Of a stretch of 11,539 nucleotides of DNA, positions 1-10,711 are shown piece after piece. The translations under genes and the position numbers were made by a program. The DNA is taken from contig JWZX01002636.1 of assembly GCA_001275005.1 (NCBI GenBank), positions 1-11,539 of the forward strand. The letters are read 5' to 3'. The notes under the pieces are model-generated. The model did no database searches and had not been told where the DNA came from. It saw nothing but the letters and a program-made list of their open reading frames with translations. Origin of the DNA: Chrysochromulina tobinii. Lineage: Eukaryota > Haptophyta > Prymnesiales > Chrysochromulinaceae. Position 1 is the stretch's first letter. The number at the start of each line of letters is the position of its first letter.

Positions 1-3000
1 GCCGCACACGCTCGAGCTGGGCCGTCCGAGACGGAGTGGGCGCCTACTGCAGCGCCGTGCGCGCCGGCGCCTTCCCCGGAGTGGGCGCTTGCTGCGCCAC
101 CAGCTGGCGCCGTGCCAGCACCGCCGCCGCAAGCTCCGGCTGCAGCCGCCGACGAGAATGTGCCGATGCAGTCGGCGGAGAGCGACGCTCCACTCTCCGG
201 GCTGGGCGCGACGCAGCCCGAGGCCGCCGAAGTGGACGAAACTGCCGCGGAGGGCGCCGGCGACACGGCAACTGGTGTGCCGATGAATGCGGCGGAGATG
301 ATGGAGCATGGCGCTTCAGACGAAGAGGGCTCTACCGTGCTCAGCCAGCGCTACGAGGTGCTGGCGTCGCAGCGCTATGATGCAAAGCTGGCGAACCTAA
401 TCGACCAAGATTTTGACCCCCAACTGGCACACGAGGCTCTGCTTCGCTGCGAGGGAAATTTGGATGCAGCACGTAACGAGCTGCTTAACCCATGGCAGAC
501 GTCAGGGCATGAATGGATCGGCAGGTGCGTCACCCGGGCTCATGATGGCATCGAGATCGACGCGTGGGTGACGAAGTGGGTTCCCGCCTTCGAAGACAAT
601 CCTGCGCTGTGGCACGTGCGCCACGCCGATGACGACGAGGAGGACCTCGAAGAGGACGAGATGAGGGCGGCGCTGGAGGCCTTTGAGCTACGCACGATGA
701 AGCGCCAAGCGCCTTCGGAGGCTAGGGGGCAACCCCCGAATAAGCGCCTTTCACCATCGAGGACGCACCAGCATTCACCGACGGAGCTGCCACCGTCGTC
801 GGAGGCGCCACCGTCGGCGAAGGCGCCAGAGCCCTCCACATCGAGCGTGGACGATCCTCCTCAGACCGAGGCCCAGGAGCGGCAACAGTACATCTATGGA
901 CTGGCCACGCAAGCTGCGGCGAAGAAGCAGAAGAGCGCGGCAGATCCGACCGATCTCCAGGCTGTGGAGGCGGCCGCAAAGAAGGCCGCCAAGGATGCAG
1001 ACGCGAAGCTCTTATTCGGGTTGGAGCCAGACTACGAAGTGCGTACCGACTCCACGGCAGGCACAGGTCTCCGCAATCTCGGGGCAACGTGCTACCTGAA
1101 CTCGCTGCTGCAAACCCTTTTCATGATTGTCGGATTCCGCCGTGGCTTCTACCAGTGGGCGGCCACCACCGATGTCGTTGCTGGTGAGGCAGGAGCTGGT
1201 AGCAGTGGGCAGCCACATCCGGCCGAGGGAGCGGCGGCGGCGTCGGCGCCGGCCTCCACCGACTTGCCGCGCAGTCCAGAGGAGGTGCTGCTCGATGATA
1301 GGATCTGCCGCGAGCTGCAACTCCTGTTTGCACACTTGCAGCATTCCGCATCCGTTTGCTACGACCCGACGCCGCTCGTGACCGCCCTCCACCTCGACCC
1401 GTTGAAGCAGCAAGATCCGAGGGAGTTTCTCGACCTCTTGCGGGAGAAACTCGAGGGCGTCTTGAAGCATTCCCCGGAGCCGTCCGTACAGACCCTCGTT
1501 CAGGACCACTTTCGTGGCTCAATGACCACCGAAACACAATGCAAGACCTGCAAGACCGTCACCGAATCGTCGTCCGAGCCGTTCTATTTGCTGGAACTCA
1601 ATCTGCGCCCGACGCTGCAGGAAGCGCTCGATGAGCTTGGTACAGCATGGCGCCTCGACGGAGACAACCAGTACCAGTGCAATCGCTGCGGTGGCAAACG
1701 CGACGCAACGTCTCGGACGGCAATTCGCCAGCTACCGCCGGTGCTCTGCCTGCATCTCAAGCGCTTTGAATTCGATTACGACACGGAGGAAAAGACGAAG
1801 AAGAGCGACCCGATCATCTTCCCAGAGCTCCTTGACACGCACCTTGACACGCACTCGCTTGTCTTCGGCCCGGCTGGCGTAGGCCACCAATCTCCCGCCA
1901 CCTACCACCTGACGGCGGTAGTGTTGCATTCGGGGAAAGACAACGCGGGGCACTATACCGCGCGTATTCTCGAACAGCGTCGGGACGGGCGCTGGCTGAC
2001 GATGGACGACCAGCTCGTCAAAGAGGCCGATTTCCCCAAAGCGATTGAGCTCACCCTTACCGAGGCGGCGATCAAGGCCAAGCGGCGTAAGGGGGCGACC
2101 AAGCCCAAGGACCGGCAGCCCGGCGTGACGGAGCTCGAGCAGAGGGCCCCCAACGACGGGCGGCTCTTTACATCGGAAGAGGCGTACCTGCTCCTGTACA
2201 CGCGCGAAGATCTGCTCGACGCGGCGAAGGCGACGCACGAGGCGGTGGAGGCGCCGGCGGCGGTGCGCGAGGCGGTGGAGAGGGCGAATGCAACGCTGCG
2301 TGCCGACCACGCCAAGTATCAGGACGCTCTGCGCGTGCTCAAGGCTCGTGATGTTTTTAACGACGAGCTCCGTCCGATCCTTCGCGCCGATGGCCACGAC
2401 GGCCGATGGATCGAGAGCAGGTGGCTGCAAGCGTGCCTGACACTGGGGCCACGAGGCACCACAGACGAGCCCGGACCCATTCGCAACCAATTTATCGAGT
2501 GCTGCCACGGCGGTGCGGCGGACCCGAAGCACGTGAGCACCGGCGCGATGAAGCTCATCTCGGTGGCCGCGTGGCAAAAGCTCCTCGGGCTCTTCCAAGG
2601 AGGACCGGAGCTGCTTGCGACCGGGTGTGTCACGTGCGCGGACGCGGAATGGGAGAAGCGGCAGCAGGAGAAGGACAGAGAGGCGCTCAAGACCGCGCTG
2701 GCGAGCGCCCTCAAGAGCGCCTCGTCGTCCAGGCCGAAGAAACGCGCCGCAGTGGAAGCAAACGGAGGCGATGGGGGCGTGCCGCATGACGACTACTACT
2801 ACGTGCCCAGGCTCACTGGAAGCAAATGGCTCAGATGGCTTAGCGAGGGACAGAGGGATGCGACACGCGAGCTCTTCTGCCTACACGGTGAGCTGCGGCC
2901 GCTCGAGAAGCATGCACGCACGATCGACGCCGAGGCGTGGGGGCACCTCATTGCCCTGTTCCCCGACAGCATTGCGATACCGGTCGAGGCCGTTGGCAGA

Positions 3001-3745
3001 GGCGACGGCGATGGCCGTCTGGTCGAGTGTGCGGCGTGCCTGGTGTCGGAAGGCGAGAGGGAAGCTGCCAAGGAGGACGAGAGGACGAGCGCCACGTTGA
3101 GCGCCCAGTCGGAGAATGCCTGGCGCGATGCGCAGCGGCATCGCTTGGGGCGCCTGCTGCAGGAGGATGGGGGGCTCGACCCACACGTCCTACGTTCTTC
3201 GAGGCCGTTCTACCTCCTGGATGGCACATGGATCGCCAAATGGCGCCATGCCGTGCAGCACTCGCGCACCGCATCCATGCTTGGCGCGCCACGCGGCGCC
3301 GAGTGCTGCACGGACCATGGCAGGCTGCTCGTTCGGCCCGAGCTGTGTGTGCGCAACGTGATGGGCCATCTGTCTCGAAGCGCATCCTCTGAAGCCCGCC
3401 GTGGAGAGCGCGGCGGCAGCGGCGGTGCGCTCCACCGCCGTGAGGCCGAGCGAGACAAGCAGTTAGGCGCACGCGTGTGCATGGTCAGCGAAGTTGAAGC
3501 GCTCGAGCTCGCCAACGGAGCTGCGATGACCGATCTCACGGATCTGCGGCTGCCGAGCTGCGAGCTGCGTGACAACGGCAGCTTCGTAAGTCAGCCCTCC
3601 GTGTGCGAGGAGTGCTCGCCGAAACTCGCACAAGAAGTGCTCGATGCGCTCCTACAATACACGGAGCAACCCGTGCACTTGATGAAGCTGGCTGTCCTGC
3701 CGACCGTTGATGACGCAAGCGGGAGCGCGAGCGGCGGCGCTCAAA

Positions 3746-3786
<41 letters not shown>

Positions 3787-4194
3787 AATGTGGCGGACGG
3801 CGGCGGCGGCGGCAGTGTGTTCGACGGCAGCGGGCCGTCTAATCGCCGATCGACGCGTTCGTCGGCAGGCTCGACCATTTGGCGATCCATTCTAGCCAGC
3901 TCGTCCATCAACGTCCTCAATCTGAAGTATCGGATCCTCGAGGCGACCGAATGGTCGCCGACTCAGCAGCGCCTCTTTATCGACGGCGATGAGCTGCTCA
4001 ATGACGAGCAGTCGCTCTCCGATGCTGGCGTGCTTCCGAACTCGTTCATCCACGTTTACATCGACACGAGCCGCGTGGCAGAGCTGCCCACAATCGAGGG
4101 GGCGTTTGGCGATGCGGATAAGACCAAGACGCGTCCACTCGAGGTCGGGTTTGCCAACTCCGCGTTATCTTCCTCGTTCTTGTCCAGAGCGTGA
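1..4194 (+). CDS. USP48/UBP26-like ubiquitin carboxyl-terminal hydrolase, 5' partial
   Basis: A cysteine protease of the USP (C19) family that removes ubiquitin from proteins. USP48 in animals and UBP26 in plants are nuclear and act on histones, among other targets. Counting codons from base 1: UBA-like helices 130-165; a Tudor-like module 173-228 (DDDEEDLEEDE); USP domain about 355-735 with Cys box NLGATCYLN (Cys364), QQDPREF (about 470-476), zinc ribbon CKTC (514/517) and CNRC (560/563), His651 in GHYTA and Asp669 in MDD, so the catalytic triad is intact; DUSP-like regions about 787-880, 932-1017 and 1069-1207; 13 Gly at 1250-1262; a ubiquitin-like fold 1294-1355 (QQRLFIDGDELLNDEQSL). The USP-DUSP-UBL order is that of USP48. 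The UBA and Tudor-like N terminus and the Ala/Gly-rich insertion after the Cys box are extra. The frame is open at base 1 and a 15-codon repeat spans the region before the first ATG (166), so I infer the true start is upstream. No intron is visible. It converges with the large minus-strand gene. Confidence 0.9.
32..121 (+). repeat. 45-nt imperfect tandem repeat in coding frame
   Basis: The 12-mer CGGAGTGGGCGC occurs at 32-43 and again at 77-88, exactly 45 nt (15 codons) apart. The translation gives two Pro/Ala-rich units, each beginning EWA. The repeat keeps the frame of the ubiquitin hydrolase and lies upstream of its first in-window ATG, which argues that coding sequence continues to the left of the window. 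Confidence 0.6.
3748..3786 (+). repeat. (GGC)13 triplet repeat encoding poly-Gly
   Basis: Thirteen uninterrupted GGC codons in the ubiquitin hydrolase frame, followed after Asn-Val-Ala-Asp by a second short Gly run. It forms a flexible linker between the last DUSP-like region and the C-terminal ubiquitin-like domain. A run this pure is probably length-polymorphic by replication slippage. Confidence 0.9.
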
Positions 4195-4620
4195 GCAGCA
4201 CCTTCCTCATCGCGGACGTTTGACAGCGCGAACGAGGGCAGGCAGCGTCGAGACGGCGTCGAGACAATGGGGGGGGGATGAGGCGGCGGACGAGGCGGCG
4301 GATGGGAAGAAGAGCATCAGGATCAACCCGCTTCCAAGCGACCCGCGCCATCATCACGGCGCTCCACGGGAAATGGTGCTGATGGCAGCGCATAAGGGCG
4401 CTCTGGTGATTCTGGCGGCCGAGTCCCGACGAGAGAGTCCCGAGGGGGTCAGCACCTGCGACACCCCATCGTCTTGTAGAAATTCGACAGGCACGTGACT
4501 CACGACACGTGTGGCCCTGTGCTACCTTGCGCGACGCCCTGAGCATGGTGGTGTGCGTTTGCCCTGGCACCCGCGCTTTAGGTACCAAAAACCGCAACAC
4601 ACCCCGAACATAGCCATACG

Positions 4621-4626
4621 AATAAA
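4621..4626 (+). terminator. Possible AATAAA polyadenylation signal, hydrolase gene
   Basis: AATAAA lies about 430 nt after the stop codon of the ubiquitin hydrolase gene, at the left edge of the AT-richer stretch. This is far for a 3' UTR in a compact protist genome, and many algal lineages do not use AATAAA. It may be chance. Confidence 0.2.
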
Positions 4627-5072
4627 TAGGACCGGGTAGTTACCGTACTAATTTATAACCGAATACCTAAGCGCTAAGGACGGGACGAGTTCCGGTACAC
4701 CGCCCGTCAGGTTCATTTACTTTCCTCAGTCTTTCGCCGGACTGCGCGTCCGACTCTCGCGGATCCCGGATGTGATCTCTTTGGATTCCGACAGTTCATC
4801 GGCGATGATGAGATTTATTAATTTTCCTATAGGACAGATCCCTCGTCATTGGACAGACCAACCAACTTTTACCTTATACCTACACACCACGGCTTTAAAT
4901 TACTTATAAATTACGCTCGACGGTTCGAATCACGTTATTAACGGCATTCTCTGATGGCATGGCACATGCATTCGGCTGTGGGGCAAGATGCCTGCGCGAC
5001 AAAGCATGCTGCATTCAGTGCTTTTTCACTGTCCGGTCTCGTCCGGCGGCACTCGGATTCTCGGTTATGGGT

Positions 5073-5078
5073 TTTAAT
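5073..5078 (-). terminator. Possible ATTAAA polyadenylation signal, large minus gene
   Basis: Read on the minus strand, ATTAAA lies about 20 nt after the TAG stop at 5099-5101 of the large gene. It is a known variant signal and the spacing fits a short 3' UTR, but a single hexamer is weak evidence. Confidence 0.25.
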
Positions 5079-5098
5079 GTTCGGTCATGGCGCGGCCT

Positions 5099-8000
5099 CT
5101 ACTCGGCGGCACTCGTCTCCTCCAAGAGCGTTTTCAGGGTCACGGCCGTCAGGCCGAGCGCGCCACCCCGCACCAGACGCGTGCGATCCGCCGCCGAGGG
5201 CGCGCCGTCTGCCTGTGCCAAGGCTGCGAAACGCGCGCGTTCGGCCTCGGTGAACGAGCCTTTGCCGAGCCTCGCTGTGAGCCTGCGGCCGTACGCGAAC
5301 GCGGCCTGGCGAGGGGGGTTGGGCGAGCGCGCCGTCAGTAGAGAGAGATCCGCATCGTGGAGGTGGTGTGTGGTTGCGGTGCCAAGGTCGAGGGGAGGGG
5401 GTTGAGGGAGGGAGGGAGACGGGGTTGGGAATCAAAAAGGGAGAGGAGCACGCGGTGCGCTCATGTACATTGCGGCGTCGAAGGACCTCGCACAGCATCG
5501 ACTCCACGACGATGCTCGGGTTGTTCCGAAAGTGCGCTCGCGCGAACTTGGCGACAGCGGCCAGCTCGGGCTCGCCGCCCACTCGCGCGTCCAGGTAGAA
5601 GCCCATGGCCAACTCGAGATCGTGCGAGACCCACGTGAACCATCGCTTAATGTCGAAGGTGCCGAGCGAGCCGACCATCTTGGGCTTCAGCTGGTAAGAC
5701 GGCACGTAGACGCCCGTGCGCAGGAGGTGCAAGATGGTGAACAGGCTCACTTTGGCGCCCGGGCCGAGCGAGGCCGCTTCGTCACGCATCGGCGGGGCCA
5801 AGTTGGCGAGGCGTAGGCCGAGGAGCATCTTGCCGGCGAGGAACTCCTTGACGCCCGCCCCGGCCGCGTCCATCAGCATGGTCTCGCACTCTACCCACGT
5901 CGGCGTCGAAGTGTTCTTGCTGACAAAGGCGTTCCAATCGTAGAGGGCGAGCGCCCGCGTGACCGCCGGGCCGGCGCCGCAACCCTGGTACCGCCGCTTG
6001 AAGATGCACTGAAATGGGCCCTCCCTGCCGGTCGGCGCCGTGCGCTGCTCCTCCATGTGCTTGAGCTCGGCTTCGAATTTCGACGAGTCGCCGGCGACGA
6101 GCCCGGCCAGGAGCCCGGGCGTCTTGACGAGGTGCTCCCACGCCGCCGTCTTGAAGAAGGCGCGCATGCACGCGGCGGTGCACCGCTCGGCGATCGGGGA
6201 CGTGGCAGCGGCGGCGGCGAGCCACGTGGTCGTCGATTGCGCCCCGAGCTCGCCGCCCGGCACCGCAGATGGCACGTAGGCATTCGAAATGTCGGCCCAC
6301 ATGCCACGGAGCGCCGGGCCGAGCGTCTTGGCCTCCCTGCACGAGAGGAGCGACAAGAGGATGGAGTCCACCGCCCCGGGAGCGAGGAGCGCCGCGGCGA
6401 GACGGGCGGCGCGGCGCTCTTCGGGCGCGTCGGCGGCTTTGGCGGCGGCGGTGGCGGCGGCTTTGGCGACGGGGGTGGGGACGACGGCGGCGTCTGCGGC
6501 GGCGTCTGCGGCGGCGTCTGAGGAGGCGTCTGCGGCGGCGTCTGCGGCGGCGTCTGGAGCAGCGTCTGGAGCGTCTCCGTCTGCGTCTGCATTGTTCAGC
6601 CCGAGCAGCATGTCCTGCAGCGGGCCCGAGTTGCCCTCGGCGACGCCCAGGCGCAATGCCGCGTCCACGCTCGGGCACGCGTCGGCGCTCATGCCGAGGG
6701 ACCTGCAGAGCTCGCTCACGCCGGGCAGCACCTGGGCGGGCGCAATCGTCCCAGGCAGCGGGCGCCACTTGCACGCATCTCGCTCGCGCCGCGCATTGCG
6801 CAGCCGCCGGAGGTTTGCGTTCACCTCGTGCTTCTCGAAGGCCTCGCGCATCTCCGCCGGCGTGGCGAAACTCGCCCACCGCGAGTTGGTGTGTTTGGAT
6901 GCCGCGTCCGGCGCGTCGCTCAGCCCGGCGCACTCCATGTCGTGATCCGAAAATGGCAAAAGGCCCTCCATGACCATCTGCTGCATCTTCCGCACTTCGA
7001 CATAGGGCTCGCCGGCGTCGCCTCGTCGAAGCTGGCTCAGCATCGGCTCGTGCCCCTGCGAGATTAGCGAGTGCCGTAGCCCAACTCGGCCCGCAGCGAG
7101 CGGGCGCGCGCTGGTGACCACATGCGGGCGGGATCTGAGGTCTGCAACGACCGTGTACTCCGGCGGTATGAAGCCCTTGCCGTACCGAGCCGGCTCGCCA
7201 AAGCACGCCGGCAGACATTCGACGCGCCCGCCTGCGGCCTTTACAGCATCCGCTTCGCGCTCGTCGAGGAGGTCCGCTTCGAATTCGCCGCCAAGGAGAT
7301 TGTCCGCGGCGATGTCGAGGATTGCGAGGCCATCGCGCAAATCGTATTCGTCGACATGCCTGTTCAGGAGCGCCTTTCGCTGGTTGCCAGCAGCAGGTGC
7401 TGCTCCCGCTCTGGCATCTGCGGCTGTGTTTGCTGCCGTCGCCTCGTCCGCCTCAATGGCTGGAAGCACGGCGATGTTCATAGTCCCCTGGGAGAGTGGG
7501 ATCTCCGCCACGATCCTGGGGTTGAACTCGACCGAATCGCGCTCGTCGGTCACCGCCTCGTGGTTCTCGGGGAACCCGAGGGAGACCAGCACGCGGCGAC
7601 GAGTGTCCGCGCACAGCCCCTTGAGCACCACTTGCCCTGGCCGCGTCATGGCCTCCAAGTACTCGATCCGCTGCGCCAGCACATCGTTGGTCTCGGCTTC
7701 GTGTAGCGCGAAGGCCCATGCACCATGGAGCCTTTGCTCGATGTGCCGCCCCAGGTACTGAGGGTGCAGCACGAACGAGCCTCTCCGGAGGCGCATCACC
7801 GGGTAGCGCACAATGCGCTGCCTTTCGGCCACGGACAGCGACATCACCGTCGACGCAGACACGCGCCGCCCATCGAGCACGAGCTCAATGGCGGCGGCGT
7901 TTGCGCTGTCTTGGTCCGCGACTGTGGTGCCAAAGTGGAACTGCTGCGTCACCGACGTGTCCCGGCCCGTTTTCGTGGCCTGTGTCCGCTGTGGTGGCAA

Positions 8001-10673
8001 ATCGCGTTGCATCCGAAGGAGGTCGCAGGCCACCAAGGTGGGCGCCACCGGCGGCACTCTGACATCAGGCGATGGCAGCGGCGGTGGCGGCGGCGAGGGC
8101 GATGGCAGCGGCATGGGGTCCTCGGCGGTGGGGGCAACGCCAGCCAGGAAGGCACGAATCTCGCTGTGCTGTTTGGCCCGATCCACCGTGGCGGGAGCGC
8201 GCCGCGCCGCCACGCAGCCCTGCAGCGCTTTGCCGCCGCTGATGAGCCTTAGCGGTTCTTTTGCTGCCCTTGAGACTTCCTTCTTCCGGCTGAGCCTTGA
8301 GAGCGAGCCACCACCAGGAGGCTTCTTGGGCGGCCGCGCCTTTGCAACGGGCACGATCACTTCGGCGAGAATCTCCAGGTCGGAGTCGACGAAGCTGTCG
8401 TCCGAGCGCTCGTCCTCCGACAGAGCCTCGAAGCGACGGTCGTTGTCGTCGTCGTCGCTGTCCGAGTCGAAGATGATGTCGGTGCGCAGCGCACTCGAGC
8501 GCACGGTCATCGACTCGGTGCCCTCCTCGGTCGCCACTTCGACCTCATACGAGTGCCACCATTCACAGTGGGCCGCCCGCTCCGAGGAGCGAAGCATCTG
8601 ATCCCAAAATGCTGCGCTCTTCGAGAGCTCGGTCGCCGGGCTCGCCGCAGACGAGAGCCGCGCCGCATACGCCTGCTTCATGGCACGACTGGTGTGCAGC
8701 CGCCATCGGTGCTTGTTGTGCGACAGTCGAAGGCCGTGGGGGTACTCAAAGTGGCCCCAGTTCAAGATCTGACGAACGACCGTGCCCACTACGGGGCGCT
8801 CGCCGTCGATCTCGAGGACGACCTCGGCGCCAATCGGGTGCTCGAACTCGTCGGGCGCGCCAAGCTCTTCGAATGCGTCGCGTGCACCGATGGCCTTGGC
8901 GGCGCCGCGACGAGGTCGCAGCCCGTCCGAGGCCTGTACGCGGCTGAGCGGGCCGCCGGGCGTGAGCTCATCCCCATCGGCGGGCATGCACCTCGGACAG
9001 CTCTGCGAGCCGTACACGCAGCGCACGGTGCAGTGGCCGCAGGGAGCGCCCGAGGTATGGAGCTCGAGCTGCTCATGGCAAAACGACCATTGCGCAAAGT
9101 GCGCGCGGCTCAGGAGGTTGCCTCGGTACGGCCTGCCTGTGTCCGGCGTCCACGTGCCGTCGTCCTCGCGCTTCAGGTCGATGTCGACGACATGGACAAA
9201 GTCGGTGCCGGCTTCGGGCGGTCCATAGGACCGAACGCACCCCGCGAACACGCCCGAACGGCCGTCGATTTTCACAGGTTGCTCCTCGGTACCCAGCATC
9301 ACCCTCCATCCGACGAGCAAGTGGCCCTGTGGAGGGACGCCCTTGACGTTCCGGCGCGGTGCTTTGAGCCCATCCTTGTCAGGGCGGACAGCCGGTACCT
9401 CGCCCGCCGCGTGCAGACTGGCCGAGGTGGAGGGGAGGGTCTTGCGCTTGCTCTGGCTGTGGCGCCCGCCCTGAAGCCGCTCCCACTCGATGGCCACTGA
9501 TTTGTTGTGCTTGGCAGTGGCCGCCTGTTTGCGAAGCAGTTGGGAGCGCGTGGCGTCGCGGCTTTTACGCGACCGGTCCGCTGCATGCGCCCTCTTGAGA
9601 CCCTTGATCAACGCCCGGGCGTTGGCGACCAGTTCCGATTGGGCCTTGGCCATCTGTGCCCATTGCGATTTGCTCGCCTCCTCGGGCTCTTCGAAGGCTA
9701 TGTTCGCCGCCCCCTCATCTGGCGGCGGTGGCTGACCATGGATGTGGGCGAGTGTTTCGTTCAGCTGGGCCATGGGCCGGAGCACAATGGCCTGACACAA
9801 GCTATGAGTGAGCGCGAGGTAGCCGAGAAGGCGGGTGTACTCGAGCCAGTGGGCAGCGAGTGACGCCGTGCCCTCCTGGCGCACGCGCGCTTGCAACGTG
9901 CGTGCCTTCGAGCGCACGAAGATTGCGCGAAGGAGGGATGTGATCCGGCGCGCAGCCGTTGCACGAGCACGGGCCGTCGCATGCTCGGCCGCTGCCTGCT
10001 CGGCCGCCGCCCTCTCTATTGCTCTCTCGGCATTGGACTTTAAGGCCATGTAGAACGCGTGCCATTGTTGTGCCCCCTGTGGCTGCCCCGAGTTCGTAGC
10101 GAGGCTCCGCACAGGCTCGTTCACCGAGGCCGAAGACTTGCGCTTTGCTGCTTTGGAAGAGGCGCCCGGCGCGCCCTCGGCGGCGGATCGCACGCGTTTG
10201 GTGCCGAGAGACGCGCTTGGCCTGACGCTCAGGTCCGATGATGAAGAGGGCGAGGAGGAGGGCGACCCCCCTGTAGCCGATGGCGAACAAGAATCCGCTC
10301 GGGATGCAGCAGAGGATGGTGATCGCGACCGAGAGCGCGAGAGGCTCTTCGAATGAGGTCGACGACGGACCATTTTCTTGGGCGCAGCGTGCACGCGAGG
10401 CGCCGCTGCCGTGCCTCCAGCTCGGGCATCCGTGACACGATCTACGCTCTGCTTAAACCTCACCGCCTGCGCCTTGATCCGCTCCAAGTCGTCCGATAGC
10501 TTCCGCACCTCGACGCGCCAGTCGCCCGGCGGAGGCCACGCCACTTTCCAGACCGAGGAGGGCGCGGCAGGCTGCTCTGGCGGAGTTGATGAGTCTCCCG
10601 CGGAGGCGACGGTTGCTACGGCGGCTGCTGCTGCTGCGGCTGATGGTGATGATGCTGATGATGGTGCTGATGC

Positions 10674-10711
<38 letters not shown>

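Larger units (their letters stand above)
4195..5098. other. Convergent intergenic region with an AT-richer core
   Basis: Lies between two tail-to-tail genes and should hold both 3' untranslated regions. Bases 4195 to about 4590 are GC-rich; they contain open frames on both strands, but none shows a recognisable domain or protein-like composition. Bases about 4600-4960 are much richer in A+T: 60-nt samples at 4621 and 4861 are below 40% GC by eye, against roughly two-thirds in the flanks. I see no tRNA, rRNA or repeat structure. The 12-mer CGGCGGCACTCG occurs at 5044-5055 and again at 5104-5115, across the stop codon of the minus-strand gene. Confidence 0.6.

Noticed and set aside
1732-2787. 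351-codon minus-strand open frame opposite the hydrolase
   Set aside because: Antisense shadow of a frame with an intact catalytic triad; Arg/Leu-rich with no domain character.
4492-4511. Two CACGTG palindromes 14 nt apart, resembling paired E/G-boxes
   Set aside because: They lie between the 3' ends of convergent genes, and CACGTG recurs elsewhere, including inside coding regions (for example near 611, 2529 and 11153), as expected at this GC content.
4046-4600. 184-codon minus frame and 169-codon plus frame (to 4498) around the hydrolase stop
   Set aside because: Both overlap the ubiquitin-like domain or its stop codon, are Arg/Ser-rich and show no recognisable motif.
4690-4712. GTACACCGCCCGTCA, close to the universal SSU rRNA motif GTACACACCGCCCGTCA
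   Set aside because: Only about 15 nt match, with two bases missing. The following sequence does not continue as 16S or 18S rRNA, and I see no helix 44/45 pairing. Probably chance, though a degraded organelle fragment cannot be excluded without a search.
4860-4950. tRNA-like B box GGTTCGAATC at about 4924
   Set aside because: The bases either side do not form a T stem, and no A box or acceptor stem is found at the expected distance.
4959-5405. 148-codon plus-strand open frame containing the repeat segment
   Set aside because: Its only protein-like part is the antisense of the spliced last exon. The flanks are poor, and the minus strand has intron signals and a stop that explain the region.
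5782-7218. 478-codon minus-strand frame inside the large gene
   Set aside because: Same strand but another frame; extremely Arg/Ala/Gly-rich, a typical out-of-frame product of GC-rich coding DNA.
8553-9500. 315-codon plus-strand frame opposite the large gene
   Set aside because: Antisense shadow across the Cys cluster and Tudor-like region; no domain evidence.
5147-10227. The inverted repeat as terminal inverted repeats of a classical DNA transposon
   Set aside because: Both arms lie inside coding sequence rather than at element ends. No target-site duplication and no transposase or integrase motif could be seen. Kept only as one hypothesis in the findings.
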